From positions 1 through 64,000 of the forward strand of contig NZ_PZJP01000001.1 in NCBI RefSeq assembly GCF_003206645.1: a DNA stretch of 64,000 nt, given 5' to 3'. The position numbers and the translations under genes were made by a program. This document shows, piece by piece, positions 9,249 through 18,734 of this stretch. Each line of letters begins with the position of its first letter. Positions within the stretch are counted from its first letter, which is position 1. A model generated the notes under the pieces. That model had not been told where the DNA came from. It did not search any database and saw only the letters and a program-made list of their open reading frames with translations. The stretch is from Salinicola aestuarinus (lineage in GTDB: Bacteria; Pseudomonadota; Gammaproteobacteria; Pseudomonadales; Halomonadaceae).

Positions 9249-11189
9249 TCAGTCGAACAGCATATCGCCTTGAATCACTCGGTGACCATCGCCGATGCGC
9301 CGCGTGAAGCCGATTCGATCGAAAAACTCGAGAATCGCCACCGCCAGTTTGCGCCCGCACCCCACCCGATCGCGAAACGCGGCCGCCGTCGCTCCCTCGG
9401 CAAAGGCGGCGTCCAGCTCGCGTATCTTGTCGGCAAACGTCACCACCGTCTCGGTGAGAAAGAAGTGGTCGCGGCGCAACTGATAAACCTCGCCAAGCAG
9501 CGCGACGTCACGCAACAGCCGCCGCGTCTCGCCCTCCTCCCAGCCAAGGGTCGTTGCGAGATCGCGTACCCGAGGCGGCTCATGCGGCGACGCCTCGAGC
9601 AGCGGCCGCACCCGCCGCCAGCGCCCTGCCTCTTCCTCGCCGAGCGCCGCGCGGTGGTCGGGAAGCGCGATGAAGGGACCGTGCTGAATCATCGCGCCGG
9701 CCGCCTTCCAGCGCTCGAGCAGTGGACGAAAGAGCGCGGGCGGGAGTGCCGGCACGCTCATGCGCCGTAGCCGATCGATCTCCACGCCGCGCATGGCGGG
9801 TTCCTGCTGATGAATCTCGGCGAGCCGGGCCGTGACCAGGGTTTCGAGCTCGGAGAGTCGCGCCGATGTGAACGCCTGCACCGCCGTGCCGCCAGCGATT
9901 ACCTGCCACCCTGCGTCGAGCGCCGCCTCTCGCACCGCCTCAAGCTCCAGATCGACGTTGGCCGCCAGCGCGTCGAGAGCCACCCCCTCGGGAGGGTCGA
10001 TCGTCGGCCACATCCGAGCGAGACGTATCGACGCCGCGCCTTCGGCGGGCAACTGCTCGAGCGCCGCGAGCCAGGCCAGCCGGGGCGGCTTGCGTGCCCC
10101 CCGGCGCGGCGGCGAGACGTCGAGCACACGCGCCCCGCCCAGGGTCAGGCGGGCGCCAGGGTCGCGCAGCACGACGGGGTCACCGTGGGCGGCCTGTAGC
10201 GGATCATCGAGCACGAGCTGAGCCAGCGCCGACGCACCCGGCCTGAGACTGTCCCCCTCGAGCAGCGAGACACGCCCGGTGACGTGGGCGCTGGCATGAT
10301 GCAGGTAAACTCGAGTCCAGTGCTTGAGCGGCGACGCTTCGGGCAGCAGCCGCAGGCTGACATCCAGGCGCTGGCGATCAGCGATGCGAGACGCCGCGCC
10401 GACCACCCACTCGCCGCGCTCGAGACGCCCGCGCTCGATATCGCTGCCGCTTAGATTGATCGCGCAGCGCTCGCCGCGCCGTGCCGCCGTCACGTCCCGG
10501 TTCTGACAGCGAAGACCGCGCACGCGTGCCGCCAGCCCCGAAGGCAACAGGCGCACCCGCTCGCCAAGGCTGATGTGGCCTGCGCGGACCGTGCCGGTGA
10601 CCACGATCCCGGCGCCGCGCTTGACGAAAACCCGGTCGACGGCAAGACGAAAGCCGCCTTCGGCATCGGCCGGCGCCATCGCCGCGGCGGCCGCCCAGAG
10701 CGTGTCACCGAGCGCGCTGACGCCCTCGCCACTGACGCTCGATATGGCAAGGACCGGCGCGCCGGCGAACGGCGTCGCGCTCAGCCAATCGTCGATCTCG
10801 CCGCGCACCTCGGCGACCCGTGCCGGCTCGACGCGGTCGATCTTGGTCAGTGCGACCCAGGCCCGCGTCACGCCAAGCAGCTGGAGAATGCGCGTGTGCT
10901 CGATCGTCTGCGGCATGATGCCGTCGTCGGCGGCGACGACCAGCAGCATCGCCTGGATGCCAGCCGCGCCGGAGAGCATGTTGGCAATGAAGCGCTCGTG
11001 TCCCGGCACGTCGATGAAGCCGAGCGTCACCCCGGCGAGTGCCGGAGGCGGCTCGGGATAGGCATACCCCACTTCGATCGTCAGTCCGCGCGCCTGCTCT
11101 TCCTTGAGACGGTCAGTAGAAACGCCGGTGAGTGCATGAATTAGTGCGGTCTTGCCATGATCGACGTGCCCCGCAGTGCCCACGATCAT
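9249..11189 (-). CDS. selB: Selenocysteine-specific elongation factor SelB
   Basis: GTPase that brings Sec-tRNA-Sec to the ribosome at UGA codons marked by a SECIS hairpin. G1 is GHVDHGKT at residues 7-14, G3 is DVPGHERF, and G4 is TKID within VALTKIDRV. EF-Tu-like domains II and III follow, and winged-helix domains that bind the SECIS RNA occupy roughly residues 380-646, ending in CGRKLAVAILEFFDRIGFTRR. The 646-residue length is close to the family norm (E. coli 614). The start overlaps the selA stop as ATGA, so the two are translationally coupled. Confidence 0.96.
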   Translation of the reverse strand: MIVGTAGHVDHGKTALIHALTGVSTDRLKEEQARGLTIEVGYAYPEPPPALAGVTLGFIDVPGHERFIANMLSGAAGIQAMLLVVAADDGIMPQTIEHTRILQLLGVTRAWVALTKIDRVEPARVAEVRGEIDDWLSATPFAGAPVLAISSVSGEGVSALGDTLWAAAAAMAPADAEGGFRLAVDRVFVKRGAGIVVTGTVRAGHISLGERVRLLPSGLAARVRGLRCQNRDVTAARRGERCAINLSGSDIERGRLERGEWVVGAASRIADRQRLDVSLRLLPEASPLKHWTRVYLHHASAHVTGRVSLLEGDSLRPGASALAQLVLDDPLQAAHGDPVVLRDPGARLTLGGARVLDVSPPRRGARKPPRLAWLAALEQLPAEGAASIRLARMWPTIDPPEGVALDALAANVDLELEAVREAALDAGWQVIAGGTAVQAFTSARLSELETLVTARLAEIHQQEPAMRGVEIDRLRRMSVPALPPALFRPLLERWKAAGAMIQHGPFIALPDHRAALGEEEAGRWRRVRPLLEASPHEPPRVRDLATTLGWEEGETRRLLRDVALLGEVYQLRRDHFFLTETVVTFADKIRELDAAFAEGATAAAFRDRVGCGRKLAVAILEFFDRIGFTRRIGDGHRVIQGDMLFD

Positions 11190-12631
11190 GCCGACGTCCA
11201 GCAGCGCGGCAGCGACTCGAGCTGACGGGCGAAGACCGCCTCGTCCGCCTCACTTGCCAGACAGCGCAGATCGAGCCACAGCGCGCCCTCGTGAAGCCGG
11301 CCGATGACTGGCCGGTCGAGGGCGCGCAGCGCCCGTTCCAGACGCACCAGGGCCCCGCTATTCGCGGCCCGCAAGACCAGCGCATGACTCTCGAGTCGAT
11401 CCACCGGCAGCGAACCGCTGCCGAGCTGACTACGACAAGCCCCCACGCTCACCGCGGCAATCCCATCAAGCGCCACCGCGACTGCCGGTCTGAGTCGCTC
11501 GGCCTGAGCGGCAATCTCTGCCGCTGGCCGGGTCAACAGGCGCAGTGCCGGAACGTCGCGCTCGGGGGCGTCGCTGTCGCGATAGAGCCTCAGGGTCGCT
11601 TCCAGCGCGGCAAGGGTCAGTTTGTCGCAGCGCAGCGCGCGCTTGAGTGGATGCTGCTTGAGCTGAGCGATGGCCTCACGCCTGCCCACTAAGACCCCTG
11701 CCTGCGGTCCGCCGAGCAGCTTATCGCCGCTGAAGGTCACCAGGTCCGCTCCGGCAGCGATCGCCTCCGCCGGCTGCGACTCGTGCGGCAGCGCCAGGGC
11801 GCGAAAATCGGTCAGCGCCCCGCTACCCAGATCGATCATGAAAGGAATGCCGTGCGCGTGGGCGATCTCGGCAAGTTCGCTCTCGGCAACGCCACTGGTG
11901 AAGCCGGTCACCGCGTAGTTGGAGGTGTGGGCCTTGACGATGATGCCGCTCGCCGCGTTCAGCGCCTGGCGAAAATCGCGTGCATGGGTACGGTTGGTGG
12001 CGCCGACTTCCACCAGACGGCAACCGGCGGCCGTCATCACATCCGGCATGCGGAAGGCGCCGCCGATCTCGATCATCTCGCCACGGGAGATGATGGCCTC
12101 TCGCCCGGCCCCCAACGCGGTCAGCCCAAGCAGCACGGCGGCGGCGTTGTTGTTGACCACGGTGGCCGCCTCGGCGCCGGTCATCTCGACGAGAAGATCT
12201 TCCACCAGCCGGTCGCGATCGCCGCGGCGACCGGCCTCGAGGTCGTACTCCAGCGCGATCGGATGGCGTGCCGCCTGCACCACGGCGTCGATTGCGGACT
12301 CCGCCAGCGGGGCGCGCCCGAGATTGGTATGGATCACTGTGCCGGTGAGATTGAACACCGCCCGCGCGGCAGGCCGAACCCAGCGATCGACACTGTCCTG
12401 GATGCCCCGGATCAGCGCGACCTCATCGAGAGTCTCGGGCGCCGCCGGGGAGGCCAGCCGGCGACGCCACTCGGCTAGCGTCTCGCGAATGGCGCGGGTC
12501 AGCACGCGTTCGCCGTGGGCCGAGCGCGTCTGCTGGAGATCGCCATGCGCCAGCAGGGTAGTCACCCCCGGCAGATCGCGACGCAGGTCGGTGCGGGTGG
12601 CATCCATCTTGGCAGCATCAGTCTCGGACAT
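11186..12631 (-). CDS. selA: L-seryl-tRNA(Sec) selenium transferase SelA
   Basis: PLP enzyme converting Ser-tRNA-Sec to Sec-tRNA-Sec with selenophosphate. The 481-residue protein (family about 463-475) carries the PLP lysine in TFSGDKLLGGPQAG, and the conserved NLTGTVIHTNLGRAPL and VVNNNAAAVLL blocks. The frame is open 27 codons upstream but the family start fits MSETDAAK at 12631. No strong ribosome site is visible. The selenophosphate donor gene selD must be elsewhere. Confidence 0.96.
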   Translation of the reverse strand: MSETDAAKMDATRTDLRRDLPGVTTLLAHGDLQQTRSAHGERVLTRAIRETLAEWRRRLASPAAPETLDEVALIRGIQDSVDRWVRPAARAVFNLTGTVIHTNLGRAPLAESAIDAVVQAARHPIALEYDLEAGRRGDRDRLVEDLLVEMTGAEAATVVNNNAAAVLLGLTALGAGREAIISRGEMIEIGGAFRMPDVMTAAGCRLVEVGATNRTHARDFRQALNAASGIIVKAHTSNYAVTGFTSGVAESELAEIAHAHGIPFMIDLGSGALTDFRALALPHESQPAEAIAAGADLVTFSGDKLLGGPQAGVLVGRREAIAQLKQHPLKRALRCDKLTLAALEATLRLYRDSDAPERDVPALRLLTRPAAEIAAQAERLRPAVAVALDGIAAVSVGACRSQLGSGSLPVDRLESHALVLRAANSGALVRLERALRALDRPVIGRLHEGALWLDLRCLASEADEAVFARQLESLPRCWTSA

Positions 12632-12714
12632 GATTGACTCGACAGATCGAGGGAGGGCCGGCGGCGACGCCGAGCGCGACTCGCATCCAGCGTCGCGTGG
12701 CCATCGACACAAGA

Positions 12715-12740
12715 GACCCGAGGTGGTTGGACCTCGGGTC
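12715..12740 (-). terminator. Hairpin between fdhE and selA
   Basis: GACCCGAGGT (12715-12724) pairs perfectly with ACCTCGGGTC (12731-12740) across a 6-nt loop. On the minus strand the stem is followed by TCTCTTGTGT, an indifferent U-tract. It lies 24 bp after fdhE and 84 bp before selA and could end or attenuate the fdo transcript, lowering selAB relative to fdoGHI. Confidence 0.55.
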
Positions 12741-12763
12741 GACGGTGGGCGCGGTCCAGCGCA

Positions 12764-13747
12764 TCAGCCCGGCGCGGGCTCGCCAAGCACGAGCAGCGGG
12801 TTAAAGGCGCGCCGCGCCAGGTCGCGGTCGGCGATCATCATGTCCAGCGCCAGACTCGCCAGATCGTCGGCAACCGGGTCGGCGCCGGCCTCCCACTCCC
12901 GCTGCACGACCTTGAGATAGCTGTGACAGCGGTCGCAGGTCTCCGCGTTCACCGGCAGTACGCGCTCACCGGAGTCATCCTCCAGGCCGCAGTAGCCCAG
13001 CGTCTTGCTGTCACCGCATTCCACGCAGCGGGCGCGCTCGGCGTACCACTCGGTCGCGCAGAGCCCACAGTGAAGATAGCGCACCTTGGAGCGTGCCATG
13101 CCGATCTGGATGACGCTTGCCACCGCCGGCGAACCGCAGCAGGGGCAGAACCGGCGCATTGTCTCGCCGGGGCGCCCCGGCGGGCGAGGCAGCATCCGCG
13201 CCTGCCGGGTCCAGGCCACCTGCAGCGCCGCCCCTACCAGCGGCGCCATCGCCATCGATTCGGCGTCGAGCGCACGCCCTTCGAAGATCGCGGTGACGAG
13301 TTCGCGACGCGCTGCCAGTGGCCGCGACTTCAAGCCCTCGAACCAGCTCCGCTGGGGCTCACCAATGCGCGCGTCGAGTTCGCCGATCAGCGCGTCCAGA
13401 TCCTCGTTCCACGACAGGTCGCGCCAAAGCCCGTCGACCGCGAGCGGTGGCACGCCGTGCTGGATCGCCACCTCGGCGCTATCGATCATCGAAGGGCGCG
13501 ACTGCATCGCGACCCGATGCTGGGCCTCGACCACTCCGGCCATGAAGCGCAGGTAATCCGCCATCGCCGGCAGTCGCTCGGCGAGTTGATGGAGCCGCTG
13601 CGCGCGCTCGACGAACCGCTTGCGCTCCGCCAGCACCACCATCGGCGGGGCACCGGGTGACGGTGGCGCTTCGCCGAAGGCATGCTCGCCGGTGGCGTCG
13701 ACGGTCGCGTGCGGGATATCGCGAGAGCTATCGTCAGTGTCGTTCAC
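12764..13747 (-). CDS. fdhE: Formate dehydrogenase accessory protein FdhE
   Basis: Cytoplasmic maturation factor for respiratory formate dehydrogenases. Four CxxC-type pairs typical of FdhE rubredoxin-like iron sites are visible: CPCCGSPA, CGLCATEW, CVECGDSK and CDRCHSY. I place the start at GTG 13747 because AGGAGG lies 12 nt upstream. An ATG at 13786 is in frame but lacks a ribosome site. The chosen start gives 327 residues (E. coli 309) and a 14-bp overlap with fdoI. Confidence 0.93.
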   Translation of the reverse strand: MNDTDDSSRDIPHATVDATGEHAFGEAPPSPGAPPMVVLAERKRFVERAQRLHQLAERLPAMADYLRFMAGVVEAQHRVAMQSRPSMIDSAEVAIQHGVPPLAVDGLWRDLSWNEDLDALIGELDARIGEPQRSWFEGLKSRPLAARRELVTAIFEGRALDAESMAMAPLVGAALQVAWTRQARMLPRPPGRPGETMRRFCPCCGSPAVASVIQIGMARSKVRYLHCGLCATEWYAERARCVECGDSKTLGYCGLEDDSGERVLPVNAETCDRCHSYLKVVQREWEAGADPVADDLASLALDMMIADRDLARRAFNPLLVLGEPAPG

Positions 13748-14378
13748 GGCGCTCGTTTTCCTCCTTCTCGCGGGCCCAGAGGCCATGGTGGTGACGGGCC
13801 CAGGCGCGGGTGACCCAGCCCCTTGTCATCGCGCGCACGGAGCCCTTGACCCACAGCGCGGCGTAGATGTGCACGACGATGGTGACGATGGCGACAAACG
13901 CCGACAGCGCGTGAAGCAGACTGGCAAAGCGGATCAGCGGAATCGGAAAGTATCCCGCGAACCAGGGCCGCCACATGATCACACCGCTGATCAGCAGTAC
14001 GGCGATGGAGACCACCAGCGCCCAGTAGACCAGCTTCTGGCCGGGGTTGTACTTGCCGATCTCGGGCAGCTTGTCGTCCCGGTTGTTGAGCACGTCACCA
14101 ATCTGGCGCATCCACTGCACGTCATTCCCGCCGAGCAGGTTGTTACGCACGTGGCGTACGGCCATGGCGTAGAACAGCAGCACCAGCACCACCCCGATGA
14201 AGGGGTGGAGAATGCGCGCCCAGACGGGACCGCCGAGGGTATGCGTCAAGAAGAAGAACGCCGGATGGAAAAACGCCAGCCCAGAGAGGGCGAGCAGCAG
14301 AAACGCCATCGCCATGGTCCAGTGGTTGGCCCGATCCAGCGGCGAATAGCGCTGCAGGCGGTTGTGCGAGGTTTTCAT
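13734..14378 (-). CDS. fdoI: Formate dehydrogenase cytochrome b556 subunit
   Basis: Inner-membrane diheme cytochrome b subunit that passes electrons from the FeS subunit to quinone. The 214-residue protein has four transmembrane helices. Candidate heme histidines sit in [28 protein letters not shown] and [10 protein letters not shown]. The start overlaps the stop of the preceding FeS-subunit gene by ATGA. It belongs with FdoI/FdnI by length and by context in an fdoGHI operon. Confidence 0.95.
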   Translation of the reverse strand: MKTSHNRLQRYSPLDRANHWTMAMAFLLLALSGLAFFHPAFFFLTHTLGGPVWARILHPFIGVVLVLLFYAMAVRHVRNNLLGGNDVQWMRQIGDVLNNRDDKLPEIGKYNPGQKLVYWALVVSIAVLLISGVIMWRPWFAGYFPIPLIRFASLLHALSAFVAIVTIVVHIYAALWVKGSVRAMTRGWVTRAWARHHHGLWAREKEENERRERH

Positions 14379-15385
14379 CGGTCACCCCCGGGCGGGTGGC
14401 GCTGCGCATCGCTGGACGATCGCGAGGAACGCGTCGCATCGTAGCCGAGTGAGTGCGGGTCGGCGCCGGAGGAGGCGTCATGCCCGGCGTCCCCACCGCG
14501 ATTCGCCGGCGGAGTCGCGTCGTCCGGCGCCTCCTCCGGCTCCTCTTTCGGTCCCTTGGTGACGTAGTGGATCACCCCGGCGAAGGCGGTGATGCCGATG
14601 ATCGCGGACATGATCGGCTTGGTGATCCCTTTCCACGCCCCGACGAGCGGCGAGATGCGAGGATCCTTCGGGAGTCCCGCATAGCGGTTGGGGTCGTCGG
14701 CGTGGTGCAGCACGTACATCACGTGGGTGCCGCCGACCCCTGCCGGATCGTAGATTCCCGCATCGCGGAACCCCCGCGCCTTGAGATCGCCGACACGCTT
14801 CTCCGCCCGCGCCAGCATGTCCTTCTTGCTACCGAATTCGATGCAGTTGGTCGGGCAGGTCTTGACGCAGGCAGGTTCCATCCCCGCGTTGACCCGATCC
14901 GAGCAGAGCGTGCACTTGTAGGACTTGTTGTCCTTCGGCGAGATCCGCGGGATGTCGAAGGGGCAGCCGGTGATGCAGTAGCCGCAGCCGATGCAGTGGT
15001 TGGAGTCGAAGTCGACGATGCCGTTAGCGTACTGCACGATCGCCCCCGGTGCCGGACAGGCCGTGAGGCAGCCAGGCTCCGCGCAGTGCATGCAGCCATC
15101 CTTGCGAATCAACCACTCCAGATCGCCGTCGCTCGACTCGTACTCGGTGAAACGCATCACGGTCCACGACTCCGCAGTGAGATCCCGCGGATTGTCGTAC
15201 GTGCCGTGGCAGTCGCCGACGTCGTCGCGAAGATCGTTCCACTCCATGCACGCGACCTGGCACGCCTTGCAGCCGATGCACTTGGAGACATCGATCAGCT
15301 TGGCCACCTCTTCGACATCGTTGCGCACCTGCGGCGGCGGGGTCGTGGTGGCGGAGCGGGCGATGATGTTCTGGGAATTATTCAT
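14375..15385 (-). CDS. fdoH: Formate dehydrogenase iron-sulfur subunit
   Basis: Electron-transfer subunit with four 4Fe-4S sites: [11 protein letters not shown] (near residue 37), [24 protein letters not shown], and [11 protein letters not shown] completed by CVKTCP. A C-terminal membrane anchor (about residues 258-280, [12 protein letters not shown]) is followed by a 60-residue polar tail rich in Glu, Asp, Ser and Pro that is longer than in E. coli FdnH/FdoH. The ribosome site GAGGAGG overlaps the fdoG stop, giving tight coupling. Confidence 0.95.
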   Translation of the reverse strand: MNNSQNIIARSATTTPPPQVRNDVEEVAKLIDVSKCIGCKACQVACMEWNDLRDDVGDCHGTYDNPRDLTAESWTVMRFTEYESSDGDLEWLIRKDGCMHCAEPGCLTACPAPGAIVQYANGIVDFDSNHCIGCGYCITGCPFDIPRISPKDNKSYKCTLCSDRVNAGMEPACVKTCPTNCIEFGSKKDMLARAEKRVGDLKARGFRDAGIYDPAGVGGTHVMYVLHHADDPNRYAGLPKDPRISPLVGAWKGITKPIMSAIIGITAFAGVIHYVTKGPKEEPEEAPDDATPPANRGGDAGHDASSGADPHSLGYDATRSSRSSSDAQRHPPGGDR

Positions 15386-15394
15386 AGGCCCTCC

Positions 15395-18300
15395 TCACGC
15401 CTTCTCGACGCGAACGGTGAACGACTTGTACTCCGGCGTCTGGGTATTGGCGTCACCGACGAAGGGGGTCAGCGCATTGACCAGATACCCCTTCTTGGCG
15501 ACCCCGGTGAACCCCCAGTGCAGCGGAATGCCAACGTGATGGACCTGCTTGTCGCCGATCATCATCGGCCGCATTCGCTTGGTGACGACCGCCACCGCCT
15601 TGATGAAGCCGCGGTTGGAAATCACCTTGACCCAGTCACCCGCCACCACACCGATGTCGGCGGCGAGCCCTTCACCGATCTCGACGAACTGCTGCGGTTG
15701 CACGATGGCATTGAGCTCGGCGTGCTTGGTCCAGTAGTGGAAGTGCTCGGTCAGGCGATAGGTCGTCGCCGCATGCGGGAAATCCTCCGGTCTGCCAAGC
15801 GCAGCCCGGTCGCCGTCGAAGATCCGCGCCGCGGGATTGTTGCGCGCGCGCTCCTTGCCCGGATGGAGCAGGTTCTGCGGCACCGGCGATTCGAACGGTT
15901 CGTAGTGCTCGGGGAAAGGCCCGTCGACCATGCTCTGGGCGGCGAAGAGGTGCCCCACCCCCTCGGGCTGCATGATGAACGGCATTTGCCCACGGGACGG
16001 CGGCGACTGAACCGGGAAGTCCGGCACGTCGGCGCCGATCCAGCGGCTCTGTTCGCTGCTCCACCAGATGAACGCCTTGTTCGGCCCCCAGGGGCGACCC
16101 TGCACGTCGGCGCTGGCCCGGTTGTAGAGCACGCGCCGATTCATCGGCCATGCCCAGGCCCAGCCCAATGTGTTGCCGGTCCCGTAGGGGTCCGAGTTGT
16201 CGCGCCGCGCCATCAGGTTGCCGTCTTCGGTCCAGCAGCCGGTAAAGATCCAGCAGCCGGCCGCCGTCTTGCCATCGGCGGTCAGCTCGGCGAAGCCGGG
16301 AAGCTGCTCGTTGGCGCGCCGGGTGACATTGCCCTCCTCGTCGGTCAGGTCCTCGAGCGCCCGACCGTTGAACTCGCGGGCAAGCTCCTCCGCCTTCGGC
16401 TCACTGGGAATCCTGTAATCCCAGGTCAGGTTGACGATGGGGTCCGGGAAGACACCGCCCTCATCGAGATAGAGCTGCCTCACCTTCATGAACAGCTCGC
16501 CCATGATCCGGGTATCCGGTCGCGCCTCGCCCGGGGGCGGCTGCGCGGCCCAGTGCCACTGCAGCCAGCGAGCGCTGTTGACGATGGAGCCATCGTCCTC
16601 GGCGAAGCAGCAGGTCGGCAGCCGGAAGACTTCGGTATCGATCTGGCTCGGATCGACATCGTTGTATTCGCCGTAGTTCTTCCAGAACTCGCTGGTCTCG
16701 GTATTGAGGGGGTCCATCACCACCAGGTACTTCAGCGATGACAGCGCGCGGGTCACCTTGGCGCGATCCGGAAACGACGCCAGGGGATTGAAGCCCTGAC
16801 AGAAGTAGCCGTTGAGTTCGCCCTTGGACATCCGCTCGAATGTATCGAGCACGTCATAGAGCGGGCGCTCGAGCTTCGGCAACCACTCGTAGCACCAGTC
16901 GTTGCCCTCGGTCGCGGCATCGCCGTACCAGGACTTCATCAGACTGACGTGGAACTTCTCGTAGTGCTGCCAGTAGGAGATCTGCCCTTCGACGGTGGGC
17001 TGCTTGGCCCGCTTGTCGATGTAGGCGGCGTAATCCTGCTCCTTGGCATTGGCAAGCGACATGTAGCCCGGCAACAGCTGCGAGAGCAGACCAAGGTCGG
17101 TCAGCCCCTGAATGTTGGAGTGTCCGCGCAGTGCGTTGACGCCCCCGCCCGGCAGTCCCATGTTGCCCAGCAGCAGCTGGACCATCGCCGCGGCGCGAAT
17201 GATCTGCGAGCCAATGGAGTGCTGCGTCCAGCCGAGCGCATAGAGGATCGTCATGGTGCGATCCGGCACGGCGGTGGCGGCGATCTTTCTCCAGATGCGA
17301 TCGATAGTGTCCACCGGAATACCGGTGATGCTGGAGACCATGTCGGGCGTGTAGCGGGCGTAGTGCTCGCGGACCAGCTGATACACGCAGCGTGGATTCT
17401 GGAGCGACTCGTCGCGACGCGCGAAACCGTCGTCGCCCATTTCGTACATCCAGGACTGCTTGTCGTAGCTGCGCGCCGACTCGTCGTAGCCGGAGAAGAT
17501 ACCGTCCTCGAAGCCGAAATCCGCACGCACGACCAGGGCCGCGTCGGTGTAGTTCAGGACGTACTCGTGCTGGATCTGGTCGGTCTCGATCAGAAAGCTG
17601 ATCAGCCCGCCGAGAAAGGCGATATCGGTGCCGGTGCGGATGAACGCCTTGTCCTGCGCCACGGCGCCGGTGCGCGTGAAGCGCGGGTCGATGGTGATCA
17701 ACTCGGCATTATTGTGCTCGATCGCCTCCGTCACCCAGCGGAAACCCACGGGATGCGCTTCGGCGGAGTTGCCACCCATCGAAAGAATCAGATTGGCATT
17801 GCGGATGTCGACCCAGTGATTGGTCATCGCACCGCGACCGAATGTTGGGGCAAGACCTGCCACCGTCGGTCCGTGTCAGACGCGCGCCTGGTTATCGAAC
17901 GCTACCATGCCGAGATTGCGCACCACCTTGTGAGTGATGTAGCCGGCTTCGTTGGAGGAGCCGGAGGCCGCGAGAAAGCCGGTCGTGGTCCAGTGGTTGA
18001 CCGTCTCACCCTGCGAGTTGCGCTGGACGAAGTTGGCGTCGCGGTCGTCCTTGATGTGGCGGGCGATGCGATTCAGTGCTTCATCCCAGGTGACACGCTG
18101 CCATTGATCGCTGCCGGCGGCGCGAATCTGGGGATACTCGAGGCGCCCCTTGCTGTGGACGAAGTCGAGCAGACCGGCGCCCTTGGGGCAGAGCGAGCCG
18201 CGAGAGACCGGATGATCCGGATCGCCCTCGATGTGGAAGACGTTCTGCTCGACGTTTCTCGCGCCATCCCCGTTGCTGTAGATCAGGATGCCGCAGCCGA

Positions 18301-18469
18301 CCGAACAGTAGGTGCAGGTATTGCGGGTCTCTTTGGCGTGGGTCAGCTTGAACTGACGAATCGACGCCTCGGCGGGTTCGGGCGCAAAGCCCATCATCGC
18401 CAGGCTCGATGACGCGAGTCCCGCTCCGCCCAGTTTGAAAAACTGGCGCCGCGTGACATTGATAGCCAT
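15395..18469 (-). CDS. fdoG: Selenocysteine-containing formate dehydrogenase, major subunit
   Basis: Catalytic Mo/W-bis-MGD subunit that oxidises formate to CO2. A single 1024-residue frame is interrupted by one in-frame TGA at 17876-17878 (residue 198). The context QARV-U-HGPTVAGLAPTFGRG equals the selenocysteine site of E. coli FdnG, and a SECIS hairpin follows. A twin-arginine signal (RRQFFKL, residues 6-12) shows periplasmic export; a 4Fe-4S motif CTYCSVGC is near residue 53. GAGGAG precedes the ATG by 5 nt. Conventional gene calling would give two pieces (to 17876 and from 17863), but this is not a frameshift or pseudogene. Confidence 0.97.
17836..17878 (-). promoter_or_regulatory. Bacterial SECIS element with Sec UGA codon
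   Basis: Directly 3' of the UGA (17876-17878) the RNA can fold: GACCGA (17866-17871) pairs with UCGGUC (17836-17841), and an upper stem GGCA/UGCC (17858-17861 with 17849-17852) closes the apical loop GGUCU (17853-17857). The loop matches the SelB-binding loop of the E. coli fdhF and fdnG SECIS elements. This is the signal that recodes UGA as selenocysteine. Confidence 0.92.
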
Positions 18470-18530
18470 GGTCGCTCCTCGTTGGTCTTCTTCTCATGGA
18501 CACCTCATTCGAGCCGGGCGCCCTAGTTTC

Positions 18531-18539
18531 GTTATAGCA
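18531..18539 (-). promoter_or_regulatory. Candidate extended -10 promoter of the fdo operon
   Basis: On the minus strand TGCTATAAC, an extended -10 with TATAAC, lies about 60 bp before the fdoG start. No good -35 hexamer is visible, which is usual for extended -10 promoters. I see no clear FNR or NarL site. Confidence 0.4.
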
Positions 18540-18666
18540 AACCGTCACGCCCGCTGCCTTACCTGGGGACGCCTAATTCCGCTTGTGGGACCAAAGTCGC
18601 ATGGGCATCCGTTCGCGCTGCCCCCGCCGACGCTTGCCGCGGAACGATCTGTTGCCTCAACGAAAC

Positions 18667-18694
18667 GACGCCCGCCTCAATCGAGGCGGGCGTC
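18667..18694 (-). terminator. Terminator after the TAXI-TRAP operon
   Basis: Perfect 12-bp inverted repeat GACGCCCGCCTC / GAGGCGGGCGTC with a 4-nt loop, 40 bp beyond the TRAP permease stop on the minus strand, followed there by GTTTCGTT. It separates the transporter operon from fdoG. Confidence 0.75.
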
Positions 18695-18734
18695 GAAAAA
18701 TCGCTGACGAAGACCCTTCGTCGACGAGCTGGCG

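Noticed and set aside
8894-9307. 137-codon frame through the AT-rich patch and tRNA-Sec
   Set aside because: It reads through the tRNA gene antisense and has no ribosome site; the AT-rich start may be mobile-element debris but not an intact gene.
14453-16741. 762-codon open frame on the plus strand
   Set aside because: It is antisense to fdoG/fdoH, is His/Arg/Val-rich without domain character, and arises from GC-rich codon usage of the true genes.
17863-17878. fdoG as two genes or a pseudogene
   Set aside because: The stop is a UGA at the conserved selenocysteine position with a SECIS hairpin, and all Sec machinery is nearby.
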